64,000 nucleotides of DNA, taken from contig NZ_FMTM01000012.1 of assembly GCF_900099775.1 (NCBI RefSeq), forward strand, positions 1 to 64,000, written 5' to 3'. The notes beneath the pieces were generated by a model. That model had not been told where the DNA came from. It saw only the letters and a list, made by a program, of their open reading frames with translations, and ran no database searches. The stretch's first letter is position 1. The number at the start of each line of letters is the position of its first letter. Below, piece after piece: positions 44,378 through 52,982 of this stretch. Both the position numbers and the translations under genes were made by a program. Source of the stretch: Rhizobium mongolense subsp. loessense (lineage in GTDB: Bacteria > Pseudomonadota > Alphaproteobacteria > Rhizobiales > Rhizobiaceae).

Positions 44378-45958
44378 ATGACTTTGACAAGGGCACTATC
44401 GCAGCGGGGACCGATGGATCACGGCTTTAACACAAGGCATTTTGCGCTTCTTGCGGAACTGAGCGGTCAGGTGCGGCGAGACGGAGATGTTCGCCAAGAT
44501 GCTGCATACGCCGAACTTGTTGATGCCTATGAAGCAACAGCCGAGTGGGCGCGTGCTTTGCAGCGCAAGTTGTTTCCTGAAGGCTTTGTTCGCAAACTTT
44601 CAAAGCCGACTGATCAATGGCGACAGAAATTCAAACCCTATACCTGGACCCGGATTTATCCGCGGCAGAACGCCACAAGACATCTCGCTTACACGGTAGG
44701 AATAGATGCCGACGGGTTCTGCGTAAAAATTGATACAGTGAGCGCTCCAGACCCCGTTCGCTCCATCTACGATCAGCTAAGTCGCTACGATCATCGTCTC
44801 TCCCCATTCGCCAGTATCGCACCACCACAGATAGGCCTGTCCTGGACGCTTGATCAGTTGGTCGATTGGAGCATAGAGGCCATCGGCCTTTTCGAACCTG
44901 GTTACGACGAGATTGCACGCAGACTGGGCCTCGGCTCCGGAGCATTGCATCTGGTGACGGACAAGGAAGTGTCTCGCGTGGCCTTCGACTATTGGCGTAG
45001 TTTACTCCTTGAGAACGCGGATGTCTCAGGACCAGTTCGACGCTTAGCCCAACAAGACGTTTGGTTCACTGAACGAGACGGAGAGGGTGGCGTCGAAATA
45101 AAGGCTGGCCTTGATCCCCTTGGCAACGAGTGGGCAGTGGAGCTCAATGCTCCACCGGAGCCAGGAAACTACAACCGACTGACGGCGATGGCGATAGACG
45201 AGACCGGTGGGCTGCATCTGTTGCGCCAAGGTTGGCTGCGAGGAAGGCGCCCCGCAGCCGATATTCGCGTCCCAGAGTTCGTCTCATCGACTGGCCTGCA
45301 ACCTGTATCGGTTGTTGCGGAAGGAAAAGCAGCCGAGCGGAGTTGGTTTCTCGTTGCCGATCTCAGCGATGCGCCGGAGCGTATTCGTCGGACAACTGCG
45401 GCCTTCGTTGAACTGTGTTGGGCGGCCCGTACACCGGTTCAAACCCAAGCTGAAGTAGCGGGAGCAAGCGCAAGCATTGGAGGGGGGGAGAGTGATCGAC
45501 CCTATCTGTTGCCTGCTCGACCAGCCTTGGATCCGCGGATCGTTGAACAGCTGCATGGTAAGGTATGGCAAACCCTCGCCACTGCTCTATCGGCGAAAAA
45601 AGTCGTCTATCGGAAATGGCGCCGAGCGGGCGGCTTCTCGATCGATATGGAGGTCGCCCGTGAGAACGGGCCGCCCTTGCTCATTGAAATCAAGACTGGA
45701 TGCAGCACGTCTGATGTGCATACCGCGGTCGGTCAGCTGATGCTGTACCGAGAGCTTTTCCCAAACCTGTCGGGTCACAAGCCTGTGCTCTTGATCGACG
45801 CAACACTGTCCGGCGCCATTGCCGCGGCGGTCGCAGCCCTCAATATCGAGATTCACCAATATCAATGGACAGGCGAGGGTGATTCCAGATCTCCTATTTT
45901 TTCGGAAGCATTTTGCGACCTATGCGGACTCGCCCAAATACGCGAAGTTGGAGCGTGA
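44378..45958 (+). CDS. uncharacterised protein with C-terminal PD-(D/E)XK nuclease-like domain
   Basis: 526 aa. The C-terminal 130 residues carry a restriction-endonuclease-like signature: a conserved acidic in FSIDMEVAR (about residue 421) and LIEIKTG (Glu437-x-Lys439) at the end of a strand, followed by a helix HTAVGQLMLYRELFP, the arrangement of core nuclease folds in which Q in the helix is also conserved. The N-terminal 380 residues are unrecognised and may be a sensor or DNA-targeting part. ATG 44378 opens the frame; ATG 44414 (MDHGFNTRHFALL), with GGGGA upstream, is an alternative. Divergent from the HEPN-like gene. Confidence 0.65.
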   Translation: MTLTRALSQRGPMDHGFNTRHFALLAELSGQVRRDGDVRQDAAYAELVDAYEATAEWARALQRKLFPEGFVRKLSKPTDQWRQKFKPYTWTRIYPRQNATRHLAYTVGIDADGFCVKIDTVSAPDPVRSIYDQLSRYDHRLSPFASIAPPQIGLSWTLDQLVDWSIEAIGLFEPGYDEIARRLGLGSGALHLVTDKEVSRVAFDYWRSLLLENADVSGPVRRLAQQDVWFTERDGEGGVEIKAGLDPLGNEWAVELNAPPEPGNYNRLTAMAIDETGGLHLLRQGWLRGRRPAADIRVPEFVSSTGLQPVSVVAEGKAAERSWFLVADLSDAPERIRRTTAAFVELCWAARTPVQTQAEVAGASASIGGGESDRPYLLPARPALDPRIVEQLHGKVWQTLATALSAKKVVYRKWRRAGGFSIDMEVARENGPPLLIEIKTGCSTSDVHTAVGQLMLYRELFPNLSGHKPVLLIDATLSGAIAAAVAALNIEIHQYQWTGEGDSRSPIFSEAFCDLCGLAQIREVGA

Positions 45959-46270
45959 ACGCGGCCACCAGCATGCTCGCTTAAGTAAGTAATCAGGGAT
46001 TAGCGGGCTGGCGACAATCACTCGAGGCTCTGTTGGTCGATGAGCTGAGGGCCGGCAGGCGAAGTTTACTTAGTGAAGCCTTCAAGTTGGCGTCGGCTGC
46101 CCTACGGCGAGCGTTCGGGAAAATGGCGCCGAAAGGTCTTCGCATAGAAGCTGTTTGATGCCCAGATATCGGCTGATTTGCTGAACCGTGGTTTTCGAAT
46201 TGCTTTATTCATTCTAGCTCAACCCTAGGGAGGTTAAAAGCGAGCGGATAATTGGGCTTATAGACGGATA
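45959..46270. other. non-coding stretch
   Basis: About 310 bases, no recognisable gene. It becomes AT-rich after about 46190 and probably holds the promoter of the protease gene. Confidence 0.5.
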
Positions 46271-47299
46271 GTGGTAGTGAACGAGTTCATTGATCTAAAA
46301 ATTTCAGAGTATTTCTCAAGAGAATATCGGTCGGTTAGCAAGGACGAAGGCAAGGCGAAGATTGCTATTCGGCAGACGCTGACAATCCTGGTCAATACCG
46401 CCAACAACGTCATTCGGATGGCTAGAGACAACGATGGAATTGAAATTAAATTCATCATTGATACTGCCGGCGAGCCTTTAAAACCCGCTACCTCTCACAA
46501 GACGACGTGGGGATATGATGCAGGAATCGAGATCGGGTTTATTCACCTCCTGTACAATAAGGTGGAGCACGTCGCCAAGGAACATGGAAGAGCGTACGAT
46601 CCAGTTGCATTTGTCATAATGGCATGTCTGACGGCTATCGGGCACGAATTCGCACATTCTCTTAAAGGCCACTTCGCGCGGGCGGCAACTGCTTTGGGCG
46701 AGAGGGTCGCGCCACTAGAAGAAAACGAAGCCGACCGCAGAGGAGGCGAGGGTTCCCTAGCCGGTCTTTTGAACCGCAAAAACTGTGAGCTGCTGGCGCA
46801 ATATACACGGGTCAGCCAACCGAACGATATTGTTGAAGCTGCTTTTGTCGGCCACTGGTTGTTAGCTGCTACAATTGCGGACTATGAGCGAGACGAAAAG
46901 CTGTATGCACCGGCGGAGCAACGCGCCGCGATGTTCAATATTGGATTCATTAAAGCGTCGTTGAGCGTCAAACACTTGAAACCGCATGACACGTTTCTGA
47001 GCTTTCTCGAAGCACGGGAGATCGCACGCAAAATTTCAAAGGAGCTGTTTGGCAGTTCTGTAGAAAGAGGCGGTTTACCAGGTCTGGAGGATGCCATTAA
47101 GGGTTTTGCCCCCGATATTATTGAACGAATACAGGCTCGGTCTGTCGAAACCTACGCTGCGTCCCCATTCAACCGGGCGTCTACAGATCAAGGTCCAGGA
47201 GAGGCTCACTGTATTAGGGTTCAGGAGCCGTCGCCCCCGTTGAATAAAAGGTCCCGTGGCTTTTGGAAACTGTTGCAATGGCGGCCAAGGCCCCGTTGA
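46271..47299 (+). CDS. HEXXH metalloprotease, resembling phage-exclusion peptidase U49 (Lit family)
   Basis: 342 aa starting GTG (46271 or 46277). Zinc-protease motif AIGHEFAHSLKGHF (H125-E126-x-x-H129) followed about 20 residues later by EENEADRRG (about 150-157), supplying the third ligand. The layout, an N-terminal 120-residue part, then HEFAH and a downstream E-x-x-AD, matches the Lit-type peptidases that cleave EF-Tu after T4 phage infection. Cellular target here is unknown. Codon use is AT-richer than the plasmid backbone, consistent with a horizontally acquired defence gene. Resemblance is motif level; M78/ImmA-type peptidases are the main alternative. Confidence 0.6.
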   Translation: MVVNEFIDLKISEYFSREYRSVSKDEGKAKIAIRQTLTILVNTANNVIRMARDNDGIEIKFIIDTAGEPLKPATSHKTTWGYDAGIEIGFIHLLYNKVEHVAKEHGRAYDPVAFVIMACLTAIGHEFAHSLKGHFARAATALGERVAPLEENEADRRGGEGSLAGLLNRKNCELLAQYTRVSQPNDIVEAAFVGHWLLAATIADYERDEKLYAPAEQRAAMFNIGFIKASLSVKHLKPHDTFLSFLEAREIARKISKELFGSSVERGGLPGLEDAIKGFAPDIIERIQARSVETYAASPFNRASTDQGPGEAHCIRVQEPSPPLNKRSRGFWKLLQWRPRPR

Positions 47300-47356
47300 G
47301 GTCAAGTCACAACGCCTACGCGGCTGAGCGCTAGAGAAATGCTTAGCCTGCGTTGT

Positions 47357-48505
47357 TCAAATCATCCGGGCGGCTCGGCCACTTCGTCGGGTCGCATTGT
47401 TATAGTAGCTCGACGCCTGCTGCACCGATCGGTGGCGCGATTGATCCATCGCCTCGGCCAGTGGAATTGCACGATTTGCGGCTTCCGTTAGGTAGCCTGA
47501 CCGTAGCCCATGGGCCGAAAACTCCCCGCTGTCCAACCCGGCCATCTCGACCCGCTGCTTGAGGATCGCATTGACCGACTGCGGATCGAGTGCCCGTCTC
47601 GAAACGGTGCCCCATCTTCCGATCCCTCGGAACACACTGCCCTTGTCGATCTTTGCGACCGCCAGCCAGGCGTTCAGCGCCTCGACAGGCCGGCCTGTGA
47701 GATAGACGACATCGTCCTGCTCGCCGGTCGTCGTTTTGGTTCGACCAAGATGGATGGCAAGTGAGGGGAGGGGAGGACCGTCGGTCACCTCGATCGGTGG
47801 CTCGACTGTCAGCTGCTCGACGCGTAGCCCGGCGATCTCGCTGCGTCGACGGCCGCCGGAAGCAAAGGCGACCATCAGGATTGCCTTGTCGCGTAGATCG
47901 CGCAGGCTGTCTGCCTCGCACGTCGCCAGCAGCTTTGCCAGAACGTCGCCAGTGACGGCCTTTGCGCTCTTGCGCGCACGGGTTCGCGGAACGGCGCGCA
48001 CGGCCAGACGAATGGCTGACTTAAGAGCAGGGGAGGCGAAGGCACCCGAAAGGCCGCGCCACTTAGTCAATGTTGACCAGCTGGCCAGCCGGCGTCGCAC
48101 CGTGTCAGGCGCGTGCGGGCCGACGGATTTCAGGAAACCCTGACGCCTTAGATTTTTGTCGACATCATCAGGCATGCCGTGGTTGGGGTCACTCGCGCGC
48201 TTTTCCGGATCCCACAGATGATGGGCGACGAATTTGAGCAGCAACGCCTCGGGCGCCGGCCAGGGCAGGGACTGTCCGGTGGCAGCGAGACCCCAGGCCT
48301 CGAGATAGGCAAGATCAGACGTCAGGGCCCTTAGCGTATTGTCGCCCATGCCCTGATTAACGAGATGCCGCAGCGTCTCGATGTCATCATCGGTCAACAG
48401 CTCGGCAAGCTCGTCGCGGCGTTCGAGCGGCAAAACGGACGCGATGGTATCGAGCTCTTCGGCGCGCCGCTCGACGGACGTGTGTGATGTCTTCGCTTTC
48501 GTCAC
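47357..48505 (-). CDS. tyrosine recombinase/integrase
   Basis: 382 aa. N-terminal SAM-like core-binding half (LVNQGMGDNTLRALTSDLAYLEAW) and C-terminal catalytic domain: Arg in ASGGRRRSEIAGL, HGLRSGY (His332-x-x-Arg335), His358 in SRHRSVQQASS and nucleophile Tyr367 or 368 in SSYYNNATRR. Catalyses site-specific DNA strand exchange. An inverted repeat shaped like a recombination core lies 86 bases upstream of its start. It may mediate dimer resolution or integration of the neighbouring DNA. Confidence 0.9.
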   Translation of the reverse strand: MTKAKTSHTSVERRAEELDTIASVLPLERRDELAELLTDDDIETLRHLVNQGMGDNTLRALTSDLAYLEAWGLAATGQSLPWPAPEALLLKFVAHHLWDPEKRASDPNHGMPDDVDKNLRRQGFLKSVGPHAPDTVRRRLASWSTLTKWRGLSGAFASPALKSAIRLAVRAVPRTRARKSAKAVTGDVLAKLLATCEADSLRDLRDKAILMVAFASGGRRRSEIAGLRVEQLTVEPPIEVTDGPPLPSLAIHLGRTKTTTGEQDDVVYLTGRPVEALNAWLAVAKIDKGSVFRGIGRWGTVSRRALDPQSVNAILKQRVEMAGLDSGEFSAHGLRSGYLTEAANRAIPLAEAMDQSRHRSVQQASSYYNNATRRSGRAARMI

Positions 48506-48590
48506 GAGAGGCTCCAGAATCGCGGGTTTCGGCGGCCGCTGGCACCGTGATTTGCCCCGATTTTCGTCGATTTACGCCGCGAAATCAACT

Positions 48591-48619
48591 ACCATCGATA
48601 AGAGGTAGTTATCGATGGT
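48591..48619. repeat. 11-bp-arm inverted repeat with 7-bp spacer, core-site-like
   Basis: ACCATCGATAA (48591-48601) and TTATCGATGGT (48609-48619) are perfect inverted repeats around gaggtag (7 bases). Two 11-bp arms and a 6-8 bp spacer is the geometry of a tyrosine-recombinase core site. A second, interleaved repeat (AACTACC 48587-48593 and GGTAGTT 48604-48610) shares the same area. An operator for the recombinase or the RHE_PE00001 gene is the alternative reading. Confidence 0.6.
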
Positions 48620-48695
48620 TAGAACACTAGCTGACAATCATACCATGTGAGGAACCGTAATATCACAGTAGCGTTCGTATAAGAATTCATTTACC

Positions 48696-49856
48696 ATGAT
48701 TTCAATGGCTTACGATCTCGCGAAAATCAGCATGACAGCCCTAATGCGGCCGGTTTTCGACGCCGGCGTCGCGCTGACCCGTCTCGACGAGCGCATCGGC
48801 CGCTCGCCGGTCGGCGCCGGCTGGATCGAGCGGCAAAATTTCGCCGATGCCTGCGCCTCGCTCTGGATCGACGGCGAACTCGTCCATCTCGAAGACCTCG
48901 TCCTCCACGACGCCTTTCGCGATACCCGCGCCCCCACCCACGAACTCACCATCGCCCGCGACGTGCTGCGAACCCGCCGACGGATTTCCGGGCGGTCGCC
49001 GGATTGGGCACTGTCTCACGAGGGTATCCGGATTTTGCGACAAACGTCGGACATAGGTACGGCCGACGCCGATGCGGCGGAGCCGGCCAGGGTAAAGCGG
49101 ATCGCGGCCGCCAAAGATCTGGAGGGGGAGGGGGATGACGACTATGATGGCGTTAGTCTCCCGGGTGTCGATCTCGCGGACATAGATGCGGTGCTGGCTC
49201 GTTCGAAAGCGGCTCTCGAGGAGGCCACACGGCCCGGCCGCGCCGACGGCAGCCGCGCATCGGCTAGCCGATCCGAAAAGGATCCGATGATTTATGATCT
49301 CGACTGGGACGAGGATGCCCGGCTCGACGAATGGCGCGTCGTTTTCCGGCAGACCGAACATCTGCCGGCAGTGCTGCAGGCGATTATTGCCCTCGATGCC
49401 TGGAACGAGCTTTCCGTGCTTCAGCATGCGCCTTGGCTCGGCCGGCTGCTTGCGGCGTCGCTTCTACGGGAAGCCGGCATCACCACGGGGGTACATCTCG
49501 CAGCGATCAATCTCGGCCTCAAAACCATCCCCGTTGATCAGCGCCGGCATCGTGATCGGGAAACCCGGCTGCTCGCCATCGCCCACGGCTTTTTGGCGGC
49601 CGCCGAGATCGGCATGAAAGAGCATGATCGGCTGACGCTAGCGAAGACGATGATGGACCGAAAGCTGGAGGGGCGACGCACCTCCTCGAAGTTGCCGGAA
49701 CTCATTGAACTGGTGATGGCGAAGCCATTGGTGTCGGCCGGGATGGTGACCAAGACGCTCGACGTCACGCCGCAGGCGGCGCGTCGAATTGTTTCGGAGC
49801 TCGGCCTCAGGGAGATGACGGGCAGGGGGAGGTTTCGGGCGTGGGGGATTCTGTGA
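48696..49856 (+). CDS. RHE_PE00001-family protein (DUF1612, helix-turn-helix C-terminus)
   Basis: 386 aa. Rhizobial plasmid family: the N-terminal segment LTRLDERIGRSPVGAGWIERQNFADACASLWIDGELVHLEDLVLHDAFRDTRAPTHEL is shared widely by rhizobial plasmids, in shorter motifs LTRLDERI and WIDGELVHLEDLVLHD. The C-terminal part (LVSAGMVTKTLDVTPQAARRIVSELGLREMTGR) is a winged helix-turn-helix. Molecular role unknown; frequently found next to plasmid recombinases as here. No clear ribosome binding site precedes either ATG 48696 or 48705. Confidence 0.85.
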   Translation: MISMAYDLAKISMTALMRPVFDAGVALTRLDERIGRSPVGAGWIERQNFADACASLWIDGELVHLEDLVLHDAFRDTRAPTHELTIARDVLRTRRRISGRSPDWALSHEGIRILRQTSDIGTADADAAEPARVKRIAAAKDLEGEGDDDYDGVSLPGVDLADIDAVLARSKAALEEATRPGRADGSRASASRSEKDPMIYDLDWDEDARLDEWRVVFRQTEHLPAVLQAIIALDAWNELSVLQHAPWLGRLLAASLLREAGITTGVHLAAINLGLKTIPVDQRRHRDRETRLLAIAHGFLAAAEIGMKEHDRLTLAKTMMDRKLEGRRTSSKLPELIELVMAKPLVSAGMVTKTLDVTPQAARRIVSELGLREMTGRGRFRAWGIL

Positions 49857-50168
49857 TCCAGCACGAACTGTAGAGTAATTTTTATCATATGGCGCTCGGC
49901 AGATGCGTTGCCGAGTTTTCCTGCCGATCTGAAATCACGAGAGTGCTGAAGGCAATGGCTGCTAATGCATCGGATAATCGCTTTTGAAAACATCAAAGTA
50001 ATCTCTTGACCTGTGAGTAAATAGATCCTGTGTAATATCGCTGGGTTGCATCCCGACTGATTTGAATATCAACTGCTGGTAACGTCGATTCGATAGTGGA
50101 TGGATCGGACCTGACGCTTGAAACGAAGGGCGTAGCAGCACCGAAGCGTACCAACAGGGTCAAGGATT
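49857..50168. other. intergenic leader of the putative defence operon
   Basis: About 310 bases without a gene. AT-rich in parts. TTGACC at 50006-50011 and TAATAT at 50033-50038 resemble promoter elements but are 21 bases apart, too far for a good sigma-70 promoter. Probably holds the promoter and leader of the operon starting at 50169. Confidence 0.5.
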
Positions 50169-52982
50169 TTGTCCGAAGGCTGGGGCGAGCGACTAAATAG
50201 GCATTTTGAAGAACTGCGCGACACTCGTGCGCGGTCTGGCGCGCCAGTTTTTGCTCTTGAGCATGGTCTGGACGTCAACGAATTCGAGCAACTAAAAGCA
50301 TATCTTCAGTGCCAACTTTACGATGGAGCTGCATTTCTGCCTGACTGGCTCCTATGGGTCGTCTACGGTGCTGAACTAGGCTACAATTTCAATGGCCAGG
50401 ACTATTGGACCAGTTTTGAGAAGCAGACGCCTCTTTGGTCTTTCCGCTATAACCGTCGCTGGCTTCGCGATGCATTTAAACGGTTTCACAGACGCTATCG
50501 AGGTTTCGTTCCACAAGGAGCCTGGGCCAGGCAGTTTTCAATCATTGCGTGGCCTATTGCCCATGCGATCCTACCGCAAGACCTGCAAACACAGTTGGCT
50601 CAGACCCTCTATCAACTGAGCTTTGGAATCGCGGCTCGTCTGGATGAGGGGTCCGTGGCGATTGGGAAGTATATCAGCGGGCGAGGAAACGGCAGTTCGC
50701 GCTTCCGAAATTTCTTGCAACAGGAGGAAATGGTTGGACGTATCGCAATGGCATTGCTTGGCGGCTCGAAATTGGAGCCGGACGAGGCCATACTTCCTCC
50801 GACGCTCGCGCGTATCGTCCGCGATCTTGAGAAAGGCCAAAGTGCGAGAGCTTGGCTGGGAGACGCACGCCGCGTCGTCGAACGCGCCCGGATAAAAGGC
50901 GTCGGCCATTATGGGGTATGGAACGAGCATTCTGGCGGTACCCCTACGAGCGGTTCGAGAGAGGCCGATCCCTATCTGCGACCTTCGATAGTCCTGCAGC
51001 GGGGAGAATGCGGCCAATGGATCGTAATTGCGCGATTTCCCTCGTATCGTGCGCTTGCCAACCTATCGGTCGACATTGAGCGCTTTTTAAAAGTCACGCG
51101 CTGCAGGATACAGGGGGCAGACGGGTTCCGGCCCGCGGGCTGGCTTCTGTCGGATGATCAACAAAGGGTGTTGAACTCGTGGCCGGATACCAGTCGACCG
51201 TTCGTTCAGTTTGAAAAATCAAACGCAACGATTGAGGCGCTGCTGGTATCCCACGGACGCTTCTCGCAGGGACCTCGTTGGCTCTTCGAGATCGGGCTCG
51301 ACGGAAAGGCTCGCGAGGTTCCTACACTTCGGATTCAGCCGGGCGGACGTTATATATTGGTTTCGCGGCATCGCGAAGCGGTCGGGCCATTCGCTGCTTC
51401 TATCCAATTGCAGTGTCTGAATTGCCATGCCGCCCTAATTGACGTGCCGGCTCATATTTCCGACGACGAATTTCGTGCTTTGCGAATGGCCGGCCTTCAG
51501 GTTGTGCGATCCATCTCGATCTGGCCGTCTGGCCTGCCACCACGCCGTTGGGATGGACATAGCCGTGCGGACTGGTTTGTCGGAGAAACGCCGACATTTG
51601 GAATTGGGGCCGACCATAATGTCCATAGCCTTGTTGTTTCAGTCGACAGGGAGGACTTCGCAACATTTCCTCAACTCGCAGCGGGTACCCCGATCTTTTT
51701 ATCCCTACCAGGTCTTTCACAGGGCGTTCATCGGGTCGATGTAGACGCGAAGGTGACAAGCTTCAGCGGCGAGATTGTTTCTTCGAAAGCAAGCATCGAC
51801 GTGAGCCTTGAGGTGCCCCAACCATGGACAGCGGGAGCCACAAACTTCAGGGGACTCGTACCTTCAGTCGATCCTCCAGACCCAAGCCTCGACGACTTTT
51901 TTGAGGGCCGTATCAGCCTAAGCATACTCGGTCCGGTTTCGCATCCCATTTCGGTGTTGATAGAACTGTTTGATGCGGGTCACGCGGATCTTGCTACTGA
52001 AACCGTCATGGAGGCCAGTCTGCCCTGCGATGAACACGTGTGGCGCCGCCATAGCACGCAATTCATCAGAAGATCCGCTTCACCCTGGGCCTATCTCTCG
52101 GCTGCGAGCGCAAACCTCGTTGTCGTCAGCGAGGAGCTTGGAACGTATCGTATCCCACTGCGGCGCGACGTGAGACCCATCCGCCTCGTTTGGCACAGCA
52201 ATGGTCGCTCTACGCAGGTACGCCTCATCGATGATCATGGCGGACGGGCGCCGGTATCCTTGGACTTTTCTCCTTTTACGTCACCCTGCACACCGTATTC
52301 GCTGCAGTCAAATGAACTAGCAGATGGTTTTCAGCCCCCCGCAAGTGGCGGGTTGTTTTGGCTTCAGTATGGGGAAGGAAGCGAAGGTCTGGTGGTAAGC
52401 ATGCCCCTCGTTGCTAGTTTATCGGATCTTGCTCCTGAACCACCCGAAAGTTCGTTTCCCAGCGGTCCAGACGCCTTGCAACTGACGCAGACGAATTTGT
52501 TGCGATGGCAAAAGGCATCACTCGCAGGTCCGCTGGCAGATGTTCGCCGCGACCTCATCGTCAAAAATCTTGAGCGGCATATGTTTCGACTTCTCTGCGG
52601 CGACTCCTGGTTTCAAGCGGAGAAAATTTATGATCGGTCGGCAAAGACGGCGGATGATCTGCGAACACTGGCGCTAAACATTGAAGCAAAATCAGCTTTC
52701 TCTGTCCTGATGAGTCGAGATTTTGAAGCGTTTCGTTCGATGGATGTCTTAACGCAGATCGACCGGGTCGTTGAGATGGCGAAGAGATATCGTATATGCG
52801 ACGAAGCAACGGCCCGGGCTGTCTTAACAGCTTGTCTAAGTGAGAACTTCGCCGAGCCTACACAATTCGGTACACTTAGTTCGCTCAGCAAAAATGCACG
52901 ACAAATCTTACGCGCGGCGCGTCTCTTATCTTACGCCCAGGTTCCGACCGACCGGCAGAATTCAGTGAAGGCTGCTTCATGA
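50169..52982 (+). CDS. uncharacterised large protein, first gene of Druantia-like operon
   Basis: 937 aa, no recognised catalytic motif. The N-terminal third is helical and aromatic-rich (LPDWLLWVVYGAELGYNFNGQDYW, WLRDAFKRFHRRYRGFVP); the middle has many beta strands and a two-Cys segment (LQCLNCHAALIDVP); the C-terminus is helical. Its position as the first gene, 937 aa length and overlap (ATGA) with the next gene suggest a structural or DNA/phage-sensing subunit. I have a weak impression of similarity to large proteins next to defence helicases in enterobacteria but cannot confirm it. Start is TTG at 50169 with AAGGA very close; no Met lies upstream in the open frame, so the real start is uncertain. 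Confidence 0.75.
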   Translation: MSEGWGERLNRHFEELRDTRARSGAPVFALEHGLDVNEFEQLKAYLQCQLYDGAAFLPDWLLWVVYGAELGYNFNGQDYWTSFEKQTPLWSFRYNRRWLRDAFKRFHRRYRGFVPQGAWARQFSIIAWPIAHAILPQDLQTQLAQTLYQLSFGIAARLDEGSVAIGKYISGRGNGSSRFRNFLQQEEMVGRIAMALLGGSKLEPDEAILPPTLARIVRDLEKGQSARAWLGDARRVVERARIKGVGHYGVWNEHSGGTPTSGSREADPYLRPSIVLQRGECGQWIVIARFPSYRALANLSVDIERFLKVTRCRIQGADGFRPAGWLLSDDQQRVLNSWPDTSRPFVQFEKSNATIEALLVSHGRFSQGPRWLFEIGLDGKAREVPTLRIQPGGRYILVSRHREAVGPFAASIQLQCLNCHAALIDVPAHISDDEFRALRMAGLQVVRSISIWPSGLPPRRWDGHSRADWFVGETPTFGIGADHNVHSLVVSVDREDFATFPQLAAGTPIFLSLPGLSQGVHRVDVDAKVTSFSGEIVSSKASIDVSLEVPQPWTAGATNFRGLVPSVDPPDPSLDDFFEGRISLSILGPVSHPISVLIELFDAGHADLATETVMEASLPCDEHVWRRHSTQFIRRSASPWAYLSAASANLVVVSEELGTYRIPLRRDVRPIRLVWHSNGRSTQVRLIDDHGGRAPVSLDFSPFTSPCTPYSLQSNELADGFQPPASGGLFWLQYGEGSEGLVVSMPLVASLSDLAPEPPESSFPSGPDALQLTQTNLLRWQKASLAGPLADVRRDLIVKNLERHMFRLLCGDSWFQAEKIYDRSAKTADDLRTLALNIEAKSAFSVLMSRDFEAFRSMDVLTQIDRVVEMAKRYRICDEATARAVLTACLSENFAEPTQFGTLSSLSKNARQILRAARLLSYAQVPTDRQNSVKAAS

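Noticed and set aside
50006..50038. TTGACC/TAATAT promoter for the defence operon
   Set aside because: Spacing of 21 bases is outside the normal range; noted only as a weak hint.
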